Below are positions 25,987-34,811 of a stretch of DNA of 64,000 bases, piece by piece; the first letter of the stretch is position 1, and each line of letters starts with the position of its first letter. Origin of the DNA: Intrasporangium calvum (GTDB lineage: Bacteria; Actinomycetota; Actinomycetes; Actinomycetales; Dermatophilaceae); assembly GCF_028446585.1 (NCBI RefSeq), contig NZ_JAPFQL010000001.1, positions 62,001 to 126,000 of the forward strand, written 5' to 3'. Made by a program: the position numbers and the translations under genes. Below the pieces are notes generated by a model, which made no database searches, was not told the origin of the DNA, and saw only the letters and a program-made list of their open reading frames with translations.

Positions 25987-28371
25987 TCAGTTGCTGTAGG
26001 TCGCGCCCTGGTGGTCCTTGCCGTGGCAGGTCAAGGTGCAGTTGCCGCCGGTGGCCGTCTTCTTGAAGGTCGGGACGCCGCCCATTGCCTTGCTCGGCAG
26101 GACGTTCGGCGAGAAGCCCACGAGCCGGTCCCCCGCCACCTTCTGGTCGCCGGGCAGCTGAGTCGTGCCATGGCTGCTGAAGTGGCACTCGGCACAGCGG
26201 GCGTTGCCCTGCCCGGCGCCCGGGGTGTCGATGTCGAGGCCGCCGCTGCCCTTCGTCGTGATGCCGGAGACGTGCAGGCCGTGGAAGACGAAGTTGGTTC
26301 CCTCCGCGGCCGCCGGGCGAAGCCGGTTGGCGAAGGGGGTCTCCATGTGGCAGGCGAGACACAGGGCGAAGCCCTTGGCGTCGTAGAACTGGCCGGCCTT
26401 GGACAGGACGCGGTTCTCGTAGGGGCGGATGAGGATGCCGCGGTTCGTCGAGGCGTGCACGGTGAGGGTGGCGTCCGGGCTGTTCTCGGCGGGGTCGCTC
26501 GAGGTGCCGGTCGTGTTGCTCGCGTGGCAGCTGACGCAACGCATCGTGTCGTTCGTCGTGAAGTTCCACAGCTTGTAGGGCGACGGGCCGGCGAGGCTGT
26601 CCGCGAGCTTCTGGGTCTGGTTGCGACCAGGGGCCTCGACCGGGTGGTAGGAGGCATTGTTGGGGTTGAAGTCGACGGCGAGGTCGGAGAAGTTCTGGGA
26701 CGCCTTGCCGGGGACGTCCTCCGGGAGCGTCGTGAAGCCGGAGTGACACTTGAAGCACAACTGGTACTCGGCGGTGACCGGCTCGACCATGCCGTCGAGC
26801 CACGTATAGGTCGGTGCGGTGCCTGCGGCGCCGTTCGTCACGGCGACGCCGGACACCTTGGTGAAGCCGCCGGGGGCGGTCCAGCCGGTCGCCGTCATGG
26901 CCGCCTTGGCGGTGGACGCGCCGTGGGGGTCGTGGCAGTCGCTGCACTGGCTGTGCCGGTTGAGCACCGCCTTGAACTCATTGTTCGAGTCGAGGACGTG
27001 GTTGCTCGAGTCGGTGGTGTCGTGCGACCAGTAGGACCGCGTCGCCGGGTCGTTCGTTGGCTGGCCCAGGGCGTACTGCGCCTGGACGTCGGCGCCTCCC
27101 GTCCCGCCGGCGTGGCAGGTGTAGCACTGGGTGGTCTCGCTGTCCTTCTTGACGAGCGCCTTGGCCTTGGCCGAGTGGGTCTGGTGGCAGGCGCTGCACT
27201 GGCCGCTCGTGGTGGAGTTGCCCGGGTTGTGGATCGTGCCGGGGCCGTTCGGGCCGACGACGATGACGTCCTCGGCCGCTGCCGGCGCGGTCTCCGTGGA
27301 CGCGAGTGCGCTGTAGAGGGGATAGCTCGTGGCGGTGGCCTTCGACTCCGGTGCCCCCACGAGGGCGTAGTCGGCCGCTGATGGATCCGGGAGGCCGGGG
27401 ACGTCCGCACCAGCCCGTTGTCCGGGACTGGCGAGGGTCGCCGGCACGTCGCCCACCGTGACCGTGGCTGGGGCGAGCAGGGCAATCGCGGTTCCGTCGT
27501 CGGTCACCCGCAGCTCGTAGCTCGTCCCGTAGGCGGCGTCGATCGAGAGGGCGACGGTGAACTCCTGCACCGTGGCCGTGCCGGGGGCAAGGAAGTACGC
27601 GTTCACGGGGTTGGCTCCGCTGGACCGCTGGCCGACGGCCGCGGTCAGGCCGTCCGGGATGTCGAGCTGCAGCTGATCGACAGCGATCTGGGCGATTCTC
27701 GGCGCGGGGACGGAGCCGTCGTCGGTGGTCACCCACTCCTCGGCTGCGTGCAGGGGCGCCCCCGGCGTCGCGGCTTCCGGTACGACCTGGAACTCGCCGG
27801 TGCCGGCGACTCGGAACTCGAGCCGGGGGGTCACCGTGACGGGGTCGCTGCCGCCGTTGAAGAGTGGGGCGACGAGACGGAAGGTCTGGAACGGGACGAC
27901 GTTCTCGGCGCGGGCGCCGGGGGGGAGGTAGGTGGGGTCTGTGCCGGGCGCGCCCAGGAGGGCCAGGACGCTGGGACCGCCGCTCAGACCGGGGACCGGG
28001 AGGGCGGGCAGGTCGCTCGTCGCGGCGACGGGCTCGGGAGACAGCCCAGTGGCCTCCGCCGGCACCGAAGTGGATGCAGTCGGCTCCGTGGTCGGCTCCG
28101 TGGTCGGCTCCGTGGTCGTAGGTGACGGTTCGGCCGTAACGGGGGCTGTAGGCGCCGGCTCGGTCGGCGTGTCCGTCGACGTCGCGGTCGGGTCTGGGGC
28201 GGGCGTAGTAGCGGTGGTGGTGGCTGTCGGTGTTGGCGTCGGATCCTCGGCGGCGAGACCGGCCGCTGGCGCGGCGCTCAGGGCCAGCGCGAGCAGTGGT
28301 GCCACGGCGACGGCAGCCGGCCACCCACCGTGCCGGATGTGGCGCGGCGGGCGGGTCCGGGTGCTCGTCAT
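25987..28371 (-). CDS. Secreted octaheme cytochrome c
   Basis: 794 residues with a signal peptide (about 1-41), a Pro/Thr-rich stretch (about 42-110) that could span the cell wall, a beta-type domain without haems (about 140-370), and then the haem part. Sites: CSACH (392-396), CYTCH (416-420), CSDCH, CFKCH, CVSCH, CLACH, CAECH, and near the C-terminus CTLTCH, a CX3CH variant. The pair CSACHQTHSAK...CYTCH is the doubled CxxCH arrangement of multiheme electron-transfer proteins. No C-terminal anchor. ATG at 28369-28371 follows GGAGG. It probably carries electrons outside the membrane; the acceptor is unknown. Confidence 0.85.
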   Translation of the reverse strand: MTSTRTRPPRHIRHGGWPAAVAVAPLLALALSAAPAAGLAAEDPTPTPTATTTATTPAPDPTATSTDTPTEPAPTAPVTAEPSPTTTEPTTEPTTEPTASTSVPAEATGLSPEPVAATSDLPALPVPGLSGGPSVLALLGAPGTDPTYLPPGARAENVVPFQTFRLVAPLFNGGSDPVTVTPRLEFRVAGTGEFQVVPEAATPGAPLHAAEEWVTTDDGSVPAPRIAQIAVDQLQLDIPDGLTAAVGQRSSGANPVNAYFLAPGTATVQEFTVALSIDAAYGTSYELRVTDDGTAIALLAPATVTVGDVPATLASPGQRAGADVPGLPDPSAADYALVGAPESKATATSYPLYSALASTETAPAAAEDVIVVGPNGPGTIHNPGNSTTSGQCSACHQTHSAKAKALVKKDSETTQCYTCHAGGTGGADVQAQYALGQPTNDPATRSYWSHDTTDSSNHVLDSNNEFKAVLNRHSQCSDCHDPHGASTAKAAMTATGWTAPGGFTKVSGVAVTNGAAGTAPTYTWLDGMVEPVTAEYQLCFKCHSGFTTLPEDVPGKASQNFSDLAVDFNPNNASYHPVEAPGRNQTQKLADSLAGPSPYKLWNFTTNDTMRCVSCHASNTTGTSSDPAENSPDATLTVHASTNRGILIRPYENRVLSKAGQFYDAKGFALCLACHMETPFANRLRPAAAEGTNFVFHGLHVSGITTKGSGGLDIDTPGAGQGNARCAECHFSSHGTTQLPGDQKVAGDRLVGFSPNVLPSKAMGGVPTFKKTATGGNCTLTCHGKDHQGATYSN

Positions 28372-28502
28372 CAGTGGTGTCCTCCGGTGGTCGGAGTGGG
28401 TGGGTGGGAAGGTGTGGGGCTGCGGGCGACCTGGGTGAGAGGCCACCCGCAGCCTCACGGTGATCTGGTCAGGCTCGGCTGTTGTGTCTCAGCTGGGCCG
28501 GA

Positions 28503-29705
28503 TCAGACGTTGTGGCACATCACGCAGACGCCCCGGTCGTCGACTCGCAGGAGCCGGCTGTCGGTGCTGAGCGCGGTGTCGCCAGGGTTCTCCACGGCCG
28601 AGTTCGGCATGGCTGCGTTCGAGCCGTGCGCGACGTGGCACTGGATGCAGTTCCGGTTGGACGCGGCGTCACCGTTGATGTTGTCGCCGGTGTGGCGGTA
28701 GGTGAAGACTGCGTCGCCGGAGTTCGTCTTCCACGAGCTCCGTGGCGCTAGGTAGCGCGTGTGGCAGGTGGTGCACCACGCGGCGACGTTTGCCTGGAAG
28801 GAGCTCACGGTCGTGGTCCCCGTCGTTGCCTTCGGGGTCGGATCCGTGATCGACGTGGCACCGAGCGTCGTAGTCGTTCCCGTGTCGGCGAGGGCCGCAG
28901 GGTCACCGGCGATCCAGTAGTTGGTCGTCGTGTAGACCTTGTTGGCCGTGTCCTTGATGAACACGCCGGGCTGGGTGTTCCCCGGGATCACCGTGGCGAA
29001 CCCGGAGTCGCTCGGCACCGGCTTGAGGATCCGGTACTGCTTGTTCCCGTGCGGGTCGTGGCAGGACGAGCACTCGAGCTTGCCTGTCGTCGTCGTGGAC
29101 ATGTCCAGGCCGACGTTGACCGTGCCGGAGAGTGAGCCGTTGCCCCACATGATGCCGACGCCACCGAAGTGGCTCGACGTGGTTCCCTTGGGAGCCGCGG
29201 CAGGCGGGATCAGCTGGTTCTTCGAGCGGTAGGCAACCCGCCCGTCAGCGTAGGTGTAGAGATAGGTGTCCTTCGTCGCCGAGTCGGTGCCGAGCATGGC
29301 CTGCTCGAAGCCGCCACCGCGGAGGGCTCCCACCTGGGTCCCACGCTTGACCGTGAGCACGGTCTTCCCGTCGGGGTAGTAGGTGGTCGCCGAAGAGTCA
29401 TAGCCGACGCCGTTCTGGACGTCCGTGGTGGCGCCGGTGCCGCTGCCGCCGTGGCAGGAGAGGCACAGGTCCTCCTCACTCGCCGCGTTGAGCAGATACG
29501 CCGACTTCGCCGTGTGGGCACGGTGACAGGAGGCGCAACGCCCTTGCCCGGCATCGCTGATCTTGATGCCGGACTTGACTTCATTCGTGGCGGTGGAGAC
29601 GTGCGGACCGTTGTCGGCTTGCGCCGGCATGGCCCCGATGAACAGCGCCGCGGAGGCGGCCGCCAGTACGACGAGCCTCCGCACCACTTTTCGTTCTGTT
29701 CTCAT
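28503..29705 (-). CDS. Secreted hexaheme cytochrome c
   Basis: 400 residues from MRTERKVVRRL with a signal peptide (about 1-32, ending PAQA). Six CxxCH sites: CASCH, CLSCH, CSSCH, CTTCH, CIQCH and CVMCH, the last three residues from the C-terminus. The first two form a doubled CxxCH motif (CASCHRAHTAKSAYLL...CLSCHGG). Long haem-free Thr/Gly-rich stretches lie between sites. The octaheme gene follows after 131 bases. Probably an extracellular electron carrier made with the octaheme protein. Confidence 0.85.
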   Translation of the reverse strand: MRTERKVVRRLVVLAAASAALFIGAMPAQADNGPHVSTATNEVKSGIKISDAGQGRCASCHRAHTAKSAYLLNAASEEDLCLSCHGGSGTGATTDVQNGVGYDSSATTYYPDGKTVLTVKRGTQVGALRGGGFEQAMLGTDSATKDTYLYTYADGRVAYRSKNQLIPPAAAPKGTTSSHFGGVGIMWGNGSLSGTVNVGLDMSTTTTGKLECSSCHDPHGNKQYRILKPVPSDSGFATVIPGNTQPGVFIKDTANKVYTTTNYWIAGDPAALADTGTTTTLGATSITDPTPKATTGTTTVSSFQANVAAWCTTCHTRYLAPRSSWKTNSGDAVFTYRHTGDNINGDAASNRNCIQCHVAHGSNAAMPNSAVENPGDTALSTDSRLLRVDDRGVCVMCHNV

Positions 29706-29840
29706 GATCGCTGTTTCCAATCTGAGCTGTGAATTTGTGTATTCAGTTGTGCGGTGAACCAGTTCGTCCGCCTCGCCGTAGTGCCGGCGTGCCTCCGACA
29801 GGCCACTCCTAGGCGGTCCCGGCCGCGCCACGACGTGGCA

Positions 29841-30926
29841 TCAGTAGCCCCAGACCTGGATTCGGTTGTTCTCCCGGTCGGCGACGTAGACGCGACCGCG
29901 GGTGTCCGTCGCGACGCCGTTCGGGAAGAGGAAGGTGGCGTCCTCGCGGCCCTGGTCACCGAACGAGCCGACGTAGGCCGGGTGGTCGGTCGGCATGGCG
30001 CCGGTCGTGAAGACGCGGACCTGCTGGTCGGTCGTGTCGACGACGAACAACCGGCCCTGGTCGTCGAGGGCCATGCCGCGTGGGAGGCCGAGGTCACCGT
30101 CGCCGATGCCTCGGGCGAGCAGGGTCGTCATGGCGCCCGTGGAGTCGAAGACGACGACCCGGCCGTTGTTGCTGTCGGTCACATAGATCGCGTCCTGCGC
30201 ACCGGGGACGATGGCGTTCGGGTAGTTGAGCTCACCCTTGCCGAGCGTCTTGACGAGAGACCCATCGGGCGCGAAGACGAGGATGCGGTGGTTCTTGGGT
30301 TCCGCGCTGGAGGCGTCGGCCACGTAGACAGTGCCGTCAGCGCTGACGCCCAGGCCGAGCGGAGAGAAGGTGATCTTCTTGTCCTTCGGCGTGAACGTCG
30401 AGCGGTAGGTGCCGGCCCGGTCGTACACGTAGACCTTCCCTGCCGCCCGGTCGCCGACGTAGACGTCGCCGCTCGTGGGGTGCACCGCAACGTAGACCGG
30501 CACGTGGTAGCCCTTGTCCGCCGCCGGCGGCTTGAGCCGGCCCACGCTGTTGCCGTCCCGGTCGAGGATGAACGCGGCGGGCTTGGTGCCGGACTGGGTC
30601 ACGTAGAGCAGTGAGCCGTCGAGGGACACGGCGACGCCGAGGGGCTTCTCCACCCCGTAGAGCGCGGTCTTGTAGGTCGGCACCTTGTCCACGTCGAGGC
30701 CAGGCAGCTCGCTCAGCGGCTTGCGGTTGAGCAGGTACCACGCCGCGACCGCGCCGAAGAGCACGAGTGCCACGACGAGCAGCCAGGCGATGATCCTGCG
30801 CCGCCGGCGCCCGCGCGGGTCCTCCACGACTGCGGGCGGCGTCGCGGGGGGACCTCCGAGGTCGTCGAGCTCCTGCAGGAGGTCCTCGCCGGCCTCTTGC
30901 GTTGCGGTGGTCTGGATGTCAGTCAT
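29841..30926 (-). CDS. Membrane-anchored NHL-repeat beta-propeller
   Basis: 361 residues. Acidic cytoplasmic N-terminus, a basic stop (RGRRRRR) and one membrane helix (about 46-66), then six NHL-type blades outside, for example LGVAVSLDGSLLYVTQSG, VYVAVHPTSGDVYVGDRAAGKVYVYDRAG and PNGVATDTRGRVYVADRENNRIQVW. NHL proteins often sit next to multiheme cytochromes in metal-reducing bacteria, possibly as scaffolds. No catalytic residues are recognised. Between the hexaheme gene and a TPR gene in the same direction. Confidence 0.87.
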   Translation of the reverse strand: MTDIQTTATQEAGEDLLQELDDLGGPPATPPAVVEDPRGRRRRRIIAWLLVVALVLFGAVAAWYLLNRKPLSELPGLDVDKVPTYKTALYGVEKPLGVAVSLDGSLLYVTQSGTKPAAFILDRDGNSVGRLKPPAADKGYHVPVYVAVHPTSGDVYVGDRAAGKVYVYDRAGTYRSTFTPKDKKITFSPLGLGVSADGTVYVADASSAEPKNHRILVFAPDGSLVKTLGKGELNYPNAIVPGAQDAIYVTDSNNGRVVVFDSTGAMTTLLARGIGDGDLGLPRGMALDDQGRLFVVDTTDQQVRVFTTGAMPTDHPAYVGSFGDQGREDATFLFPNGVATDTRGRVYVADRENNRIQVWGY

Positions 30927-30938
30927 GTCGGCTCCCCC

Positions 30939-31910
30939 TCACTTCTTCGCCGTGGGCTTCGCGTCCGGCGTCACGCCGAGCGATGAGAGCGACGACATGG
31001 CGGAGACGTTCTTCGGGTCCTCCTTGAGGGCCTTCTCGTACCAGCCGATGGCCGCCTTGCTGTCGCTCTCGGTCTCGGCGATCAGGCCCAGGCCGAGCAT
31101 CGCCTCGGCCGCGGCCGGGCCCTCGGTGAGCGCAGTGAGCTGGGTCTTGGCCTCCTCGACTTCGTCACCGCAGAAGGCGACCATCGCCCCCGCATACGCG
31201 GCGAGCTCCGGCTTCTTCATCGTCGTGTAGGCGCCCTGCATCTGCTGGTAGGGCTCGCACCACCCGGTCGGGACGAAGCGGAGCGCGTTCTTGAAGGTGG
31301 CGATCGCCTTCTCGGGCTTGCCCTGCTGGAGCTGGGCCAGCCCGATCTGGTACATCGCGTCGGAGTCCGTCGGCGCGATGTTGAGCGAGTGGCTCAGCTG
31401 GTCGATGGCAACCTCGGGCTTCTGCTGCTTGATCGCGATGACCCCGAGGTAGTAGTAGGCAGCGCCGAGCAGGGAGTCGGAGTTGGCGAACTCGCCCTTG
31501 CGCGTCGCCTTGATGACCTTGGTCAACGGGGTGATCGCCCCTTCCAGGTCACCCTTCTCGAGGAGCGCGTAGCCCTTCGCGACCAACGCGTCCTTGCTGT
31601 CGGGGGCGACCTTGAGCACCTGCTCGAACTGGGCCACCGCGTCGTCGAAGCGCTGAGCCTGCTGGTAGACGAGGCCGAGGTGCAGTCGCGCATCCACACT
31701 GTTGGGGTTCTTGCGGACCTCGGCCTCCGTCAGGTTGATCTGCTGCTGGAGCATCGACGGAGCCGGGGTGACGTACTGGTCCTTGTAGTAGAGGAAGCCC
31801 ACGGAGGCGAGCCCGGCGACGAGCACCACCACCCCGATCCGTAGGAACAAGCTCAACATCCGGTCAGAAGACCTGACCGCGAGCCGGTGCTCGCTTCGTG
31901 CCTGTGCCAC
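30939..31910 (-). CDS. Membrane-anchored TPR protein
   Basis: 323 residues from GTG at 31908-31910, preceded by GAGG; an ATG 13 codons upstream is less well placed. One membrane helix (about 24-44, LFLRIGVVVLVAGLASVGFLYY), then external tetratricopeptide repeats over about 65-310 (for example SVDARLHLGLVYQQAQRFDDAVAQFEQVLKVAP). It starts a unit with the NHL and cytochrome genes, ending 12 bases before the NHL start. Likely a scaffold or assembly factor. Its upstream region is divergent from the histidine kinase gene. Confidence 0.82.
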   Translation of the reverse strand: MAQARSEHRLAVRSSDRMLSLFLRIGVVVLVAGLASVGFLYYKDQYVTPAPSMLQQQINLTEAEVRKNPNSVDARLHLGLVYQQAQRFDDAVAQFEQVLKVAPDSKDALVAKGYALLEKGDLEGAITPLTKVIKATRKGEFANSDSLLGAAYYYLGVIAIKQQKPEVAIDQLSHSLNIAPTDSDAMYQIGLAQLQQGKPEKAIATFKNALRFVPTGWCEPYQQMQGAYTTMKKPELAAYAGAMVAFCGDEVEEAKTQLTALTEGPAAAEAMLGLGLIAETESDSKAAIGWYEKALKEDPKNVSAMSSLSSLGVTPDAKPTAKK

Positions 31911-32008
31911 TGGTACCTCACCCGTCCTTTGTGGCGGTGGTGCCGGCATGCCTGCCGCTCGGAGGCGAGATCCTCCGTGTCCATCGTGTTCGGGACGCGC
32001 TCCTGGGC

Positions 32009-32132
32009 CTATCCGCCGCAGGGTAGAGATCCGATAGAGGGCGGCGCTGCCTCGTCCCTATCCGCTCAAACTGATGGATCCCGTCACGTTTCCCCTCACG
32101 GGCGATTCAGGCTCCCCGGATCGCTCTACACT
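32009..32132. promoter_or_regulatory. Divergent regulatory region between TPR and histidine kinase genes
   Basis: The 393 bases between 31911 and 32303 hold no gene outside the possible kinase N-terminus. CTATCCGCCGCA (32009-32020) and GGTAGAGATCCG (32022-32033) match blocks near 25.8 kb; a further CTATCCGCTCA is at 32058-32068. Ends CTATC (32009) and GATAG (32033-32037) are inverted. TACACT at 32127-32132 with TTCAGG at 32106-32111 is a possible promoter for the kinase on the plus strand. Confidence 0.55.
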
Positions 32133-32303
32133 CTGCTTTGACGCATCAGTCAGCCGGCCCGGCGAAGGAGCACGTCGATCGCCACCAAGCACGCCACCAG
32201 CCAGAGTCACGCCGAGAGCACGAGTGCCGCGGCCTGGCACCCGGCCCCGGGCGAAGACGACCCCGCCTTCCCCCTGCCGCCCCAGCCGCGCGAGCGCCGT
32301 CTC

Positions 32304-33989
32304 GTGGGGCGCCGGCTCAAGGCTGTGGGCATCCTGCTGCCGGTGGCGTTCGCCATCGCCCTCGAGATCGTGCGCTACGTTCTCGAGCACCGCGGCTACT
32401 GGACGCCGAGCACACTCGGCAACTGGCACCTGGCGACCGTGCTGCTGGTCATCCTGGGCATCGTCGTCTTCAGCCTCACCATGTTCTGGTTGATCGACCG
32501 TGCCGAGCGACAGGTCATCCGGCAGAACCGCGATCTCGCGACTGCCAATGCGGTCGCCGCCGCCATCCAGGGCCAGTCGACCGTGTCGAGCATCGTCGAC
32601 GGGTCGCTCGCAGCCCTCGTGGGCACCGGCGGTACCGCCCAGGCCCGGATTCGGCTCTTCCAGCCGGCTGACCTGCCCGAGGAGGATGCGACGGCCCACA
32701 CCGTCGTGGCCCCCGGGTTGGCCGCCTCGACCGACAACCCCAGCGTGGATGTTCCCCTCACCCACGGGCCGACGACCGTGGGACGGTTGTCCGTCTGGTA
32801 CGACGAGGAGACCTACCTCGGAGACCGGGTGGGGACGACCGCGTTGTCCAGCCTGACCACTCAGATCGCCTGCGCGATCCAGCTGGCGGAGGCTGTCGGC
32901 GACCTGAACCGCCGGAAGATCGAGGGCCACGCCCTCTACGACATCCTCCTTCGGGTCTCCAACCAGGAGCCGACTACCGCCGTCCTCGACACCGTGGCCC
33001 GGCACGCGGTCACGCTGTTGCGCGCTGACGGCGCCGCGATCACGGTCTTCCCCGACATCGCCCGGTCCGTCCGGTTCGAAGCCGGCCCGGACGCCCCGAC
33101 CCTGGAGCCGAACGGTTCAGCCGTCGTCGCCCGGGGCGCTGCCAGGCAGACGTGGAGCCACACCGCAGCCCGCCAGGGGGACGGAGCCACCGGGCCGGTC
33201 TGCCAGATCGAGGTCGGACGGTCGGATGCAGGCCCCTTCACCGAACGGGACTGCGGCTTCCTGTCCACCCTCGCCAGCCTCATCGGCATCGCCCTCACCG
33301 GCGCGCAGATGCGGGAGCTGTCGCGCCAGCGGGCCATCCTCAGCGAGCGCACGCGCATCGCCCGGGAGATGCACGACAGTCTCGCCCAGGTGCTTGGCGC
33401 CGTGCACCTCCGACTCCGCGCGCTCGGGGCGACGTTCGCCAATCTGCCCAAGGACCAGGTCGGTGCCGAGGTCGACTCGCTGGCCGAGGTGTGCGCGGAG
33501 TCCTACCGGGACGTCCGGGAGACGATCCTCGGCCTGCGCGACTCGCAGCAGCATGCCGATCGCAGCCTCGAGGACAACCTGCGCGCCTACCTGATGAAGT
33601 ACTCCTCGCAGTCGGGCATCGCAGCGACCCTCGTCAACGAGGTGGGGCACGAGGTCAGCCTGTCCCCGCGCGCAGAGGTGCACCTGATCCGGGTCGTTCA
33701 GGAGGCTCTGACCAACGTGCGCAAGCATGCAGCCGCGTCGTCAGTGACGGTGAGCGTCAGCGGCACGGACGCCTCGACGACCTTTGAGATCGAGGACGAC
33801 GGCGTCGGCTTCGACCACACCAGCACGGTCGGCGCGCAGGATGGCTACGGCCTCTTCACGATGCGCGACCGGGCTGCCCTGCTCGGCGGGACGGTCGACA
33901 TCGACTCGGTGCTCGGCCGCGGCACGCGCATCATGGTGACCGTCCCGGAGCGCCCGTTCGCCCCGCGGGTCCTTGGCGGTGTGCGGTGA
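32304..33989 (+). CDS. Sensor histidine kinase, NarL/DesK type, with GAF domain
   Basis: 561 residues from GTG 32304: two membrane helices (about 8-28 and 40-60), a GAF-like domain (about 90-330), then a HisKA_3 phosphoacceptor helix (SERTRIAREMHDSLAQVLG) and an HATPase domain ending with EIEDDGVGFD and GYGLFTMRDRAALLGG. The partner regulator overlaps by 4 bases. The open frame extends upstream to 32142 without ATG or GTG; AAGGAG at 32165-32170 stands 7 bases before ATC at 32178, so the real start may be a non-standard ATC, adding 42 residues. Probably controls the cytochrome genes. Confidence 0.88.
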   Translation: MGRRLKAVGILLPVAFAIALEIVRYVLEHRGYWTPSTLGNWHLATVLLVILGIVVFSLTMFWLIDRAERQVIRQNRDLATANAVAAAIQGQSTVSSIVDGSLAALVGTGGTAQARIRLFQPADLPEEDATAHTVVAPGLAASTDNPSVDVPLTHGPTTVGRLSVWYDEETYLGDRVGTTALSSLTTQIACAIQLAEAVGDLNRRKIEGHALYDILLRVSNQEPTTAVLDTVARHAVTLLRADGAAITVFPDIARSVRFEAGPDAPTLEPNGSAVVARGAARQTWSHTAARQGDGATGPVCQIEVGRSDAGPFTERDCGFLSTLASLIGIALTGAQMRELSRQRAILSERTRIAREMHDSLAQVLGAVHLRLRALGATFANLPKDQVGAEVDSLAEVCAESYRDVRETILGLRDSQQHADRSLEDNLRAYLMKYSSQSGIAATLVNEVGHEVSLSPRAEVHLIRVVQEALTNVRKHAAASSVTVSVSGTDASTTFEIEDDGVGFDHTSTVGAQDGYGLFTMRDRAALLGGTVDIDSVLGRGTRIMVTVPERPFAPRVLGGVR

Positions 33990-34675
33990 GCGAGCCGACG
34001 CGGATCCTCCTCGTCGACGACCAGCCGCTCTTCCGGGGCGCGATCGCGGCCCTGCTCGCCGGCCAGCCGGACATGGAGGTCGTCGGGGAGGCCGAGAACG
34101 GCCTGCTCGGCGTCGAGGCGGCCCATGCGCTCCGGCCGGACCTCGTCATTCTCGACGTCGAGATGCCCGTCATGAACGGCGTCGAGGCCGTCCGGCTCAT
34201 CCGCGAGCAGGTCATGGACGTCAAGGTCATCATGCTCACGGTCTCCGACGTCGAGGACCACGTCCTCGACGCGCTGCGCAACGGCGCCCACGGCTACCTC
34301 CTCAAGGACCTGCGCCCCGAGCAGCTGTACGACATGATCCGCTCGGTCATGCGCAACGAGACGCCGATCTCCCCCGGCGTGGCCGGTCGGCTGCTTCGGG
34401 AGATCCGGCAGGGCAGCAGCAAGCCCCGCGTCACCTCGCCTGCGGCCCAGCCCGAGCAGTCGGTGACCCGTCGAGAGCTCGAGATCCTCAGGCTGGTCGC
34501 GGAGGGACTGAGCAACAAGGAGATCGCCAAGCGGCTGGTCATCACCGAGGGCACGGTGAAGAACCATGTGCACAACGCCCTCGAGAAGCTCCACATGGAC
34601 AACCGGATCCAGGCCGCCGCCTACGTCATCCGCCAGGGCCTCGGCGCCCCGAGCGGCGAGCCCACCGGTCGCTGA
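33986..34675 (+). CDS. NarL-family response regulator
   Basis: 229 residues from a GTG that overlaps the kinase stop. Receiver domain (about 5-120): acidic pair in RILLVDDQPL, phosphoacceptor Asp in PDLVILDVEMP, and the conserved Lys in GYLLKDLRPE. LuxR-type helix-turn-helix at the C-terminus: VTRRELEILRLVAEGLSNKEIAKRLVITEGTVKNHVHNAL. Cognate of the preceding kinase and the obvious candidate regulator for the adjacent divergent cytochrome operon. Confidence 0.93.
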   Translation: MSEPTRILLVDDQPLFRGAIAALLAGQPDMEVVGEAENGLLGVEAAHALRPDLVILDVEMPVMNGVEAVRLIREQVMDVKVIMLTVSDVEDHVLDALRNGAHGYLLKDLRPEQLYDMIRSVMRNETPISPGVAGRLLREIRQGSSKPRVTSPAAQPEQSVTRRELEILRLVAEGLSNKEIAKRLVITEGTVKNHVHNALEKLHMDNRIQAAAYVIRQGLGAPSGEPTGR

Positions 34676-34811
34676 CGGCTGCTCAGCTCAGCCGGGTCAG
34701 GTATAGGCGGACCCGTGCCATTCCTGTAACCAGAGCCGGATGGCTGCCGGTCGGTCTCGCAACTTAGCCTGAAGCGCGGGAACGGCCGGACTCGCGGAGG
34801 AGGGTGACAGA

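Noticed and set aside
32458-33005. Minus-strand frame opposite the histidine kinase
   Set aside because: The kinase motifs on the plus strand are unambiguous; the antisense frame has shadow composition.
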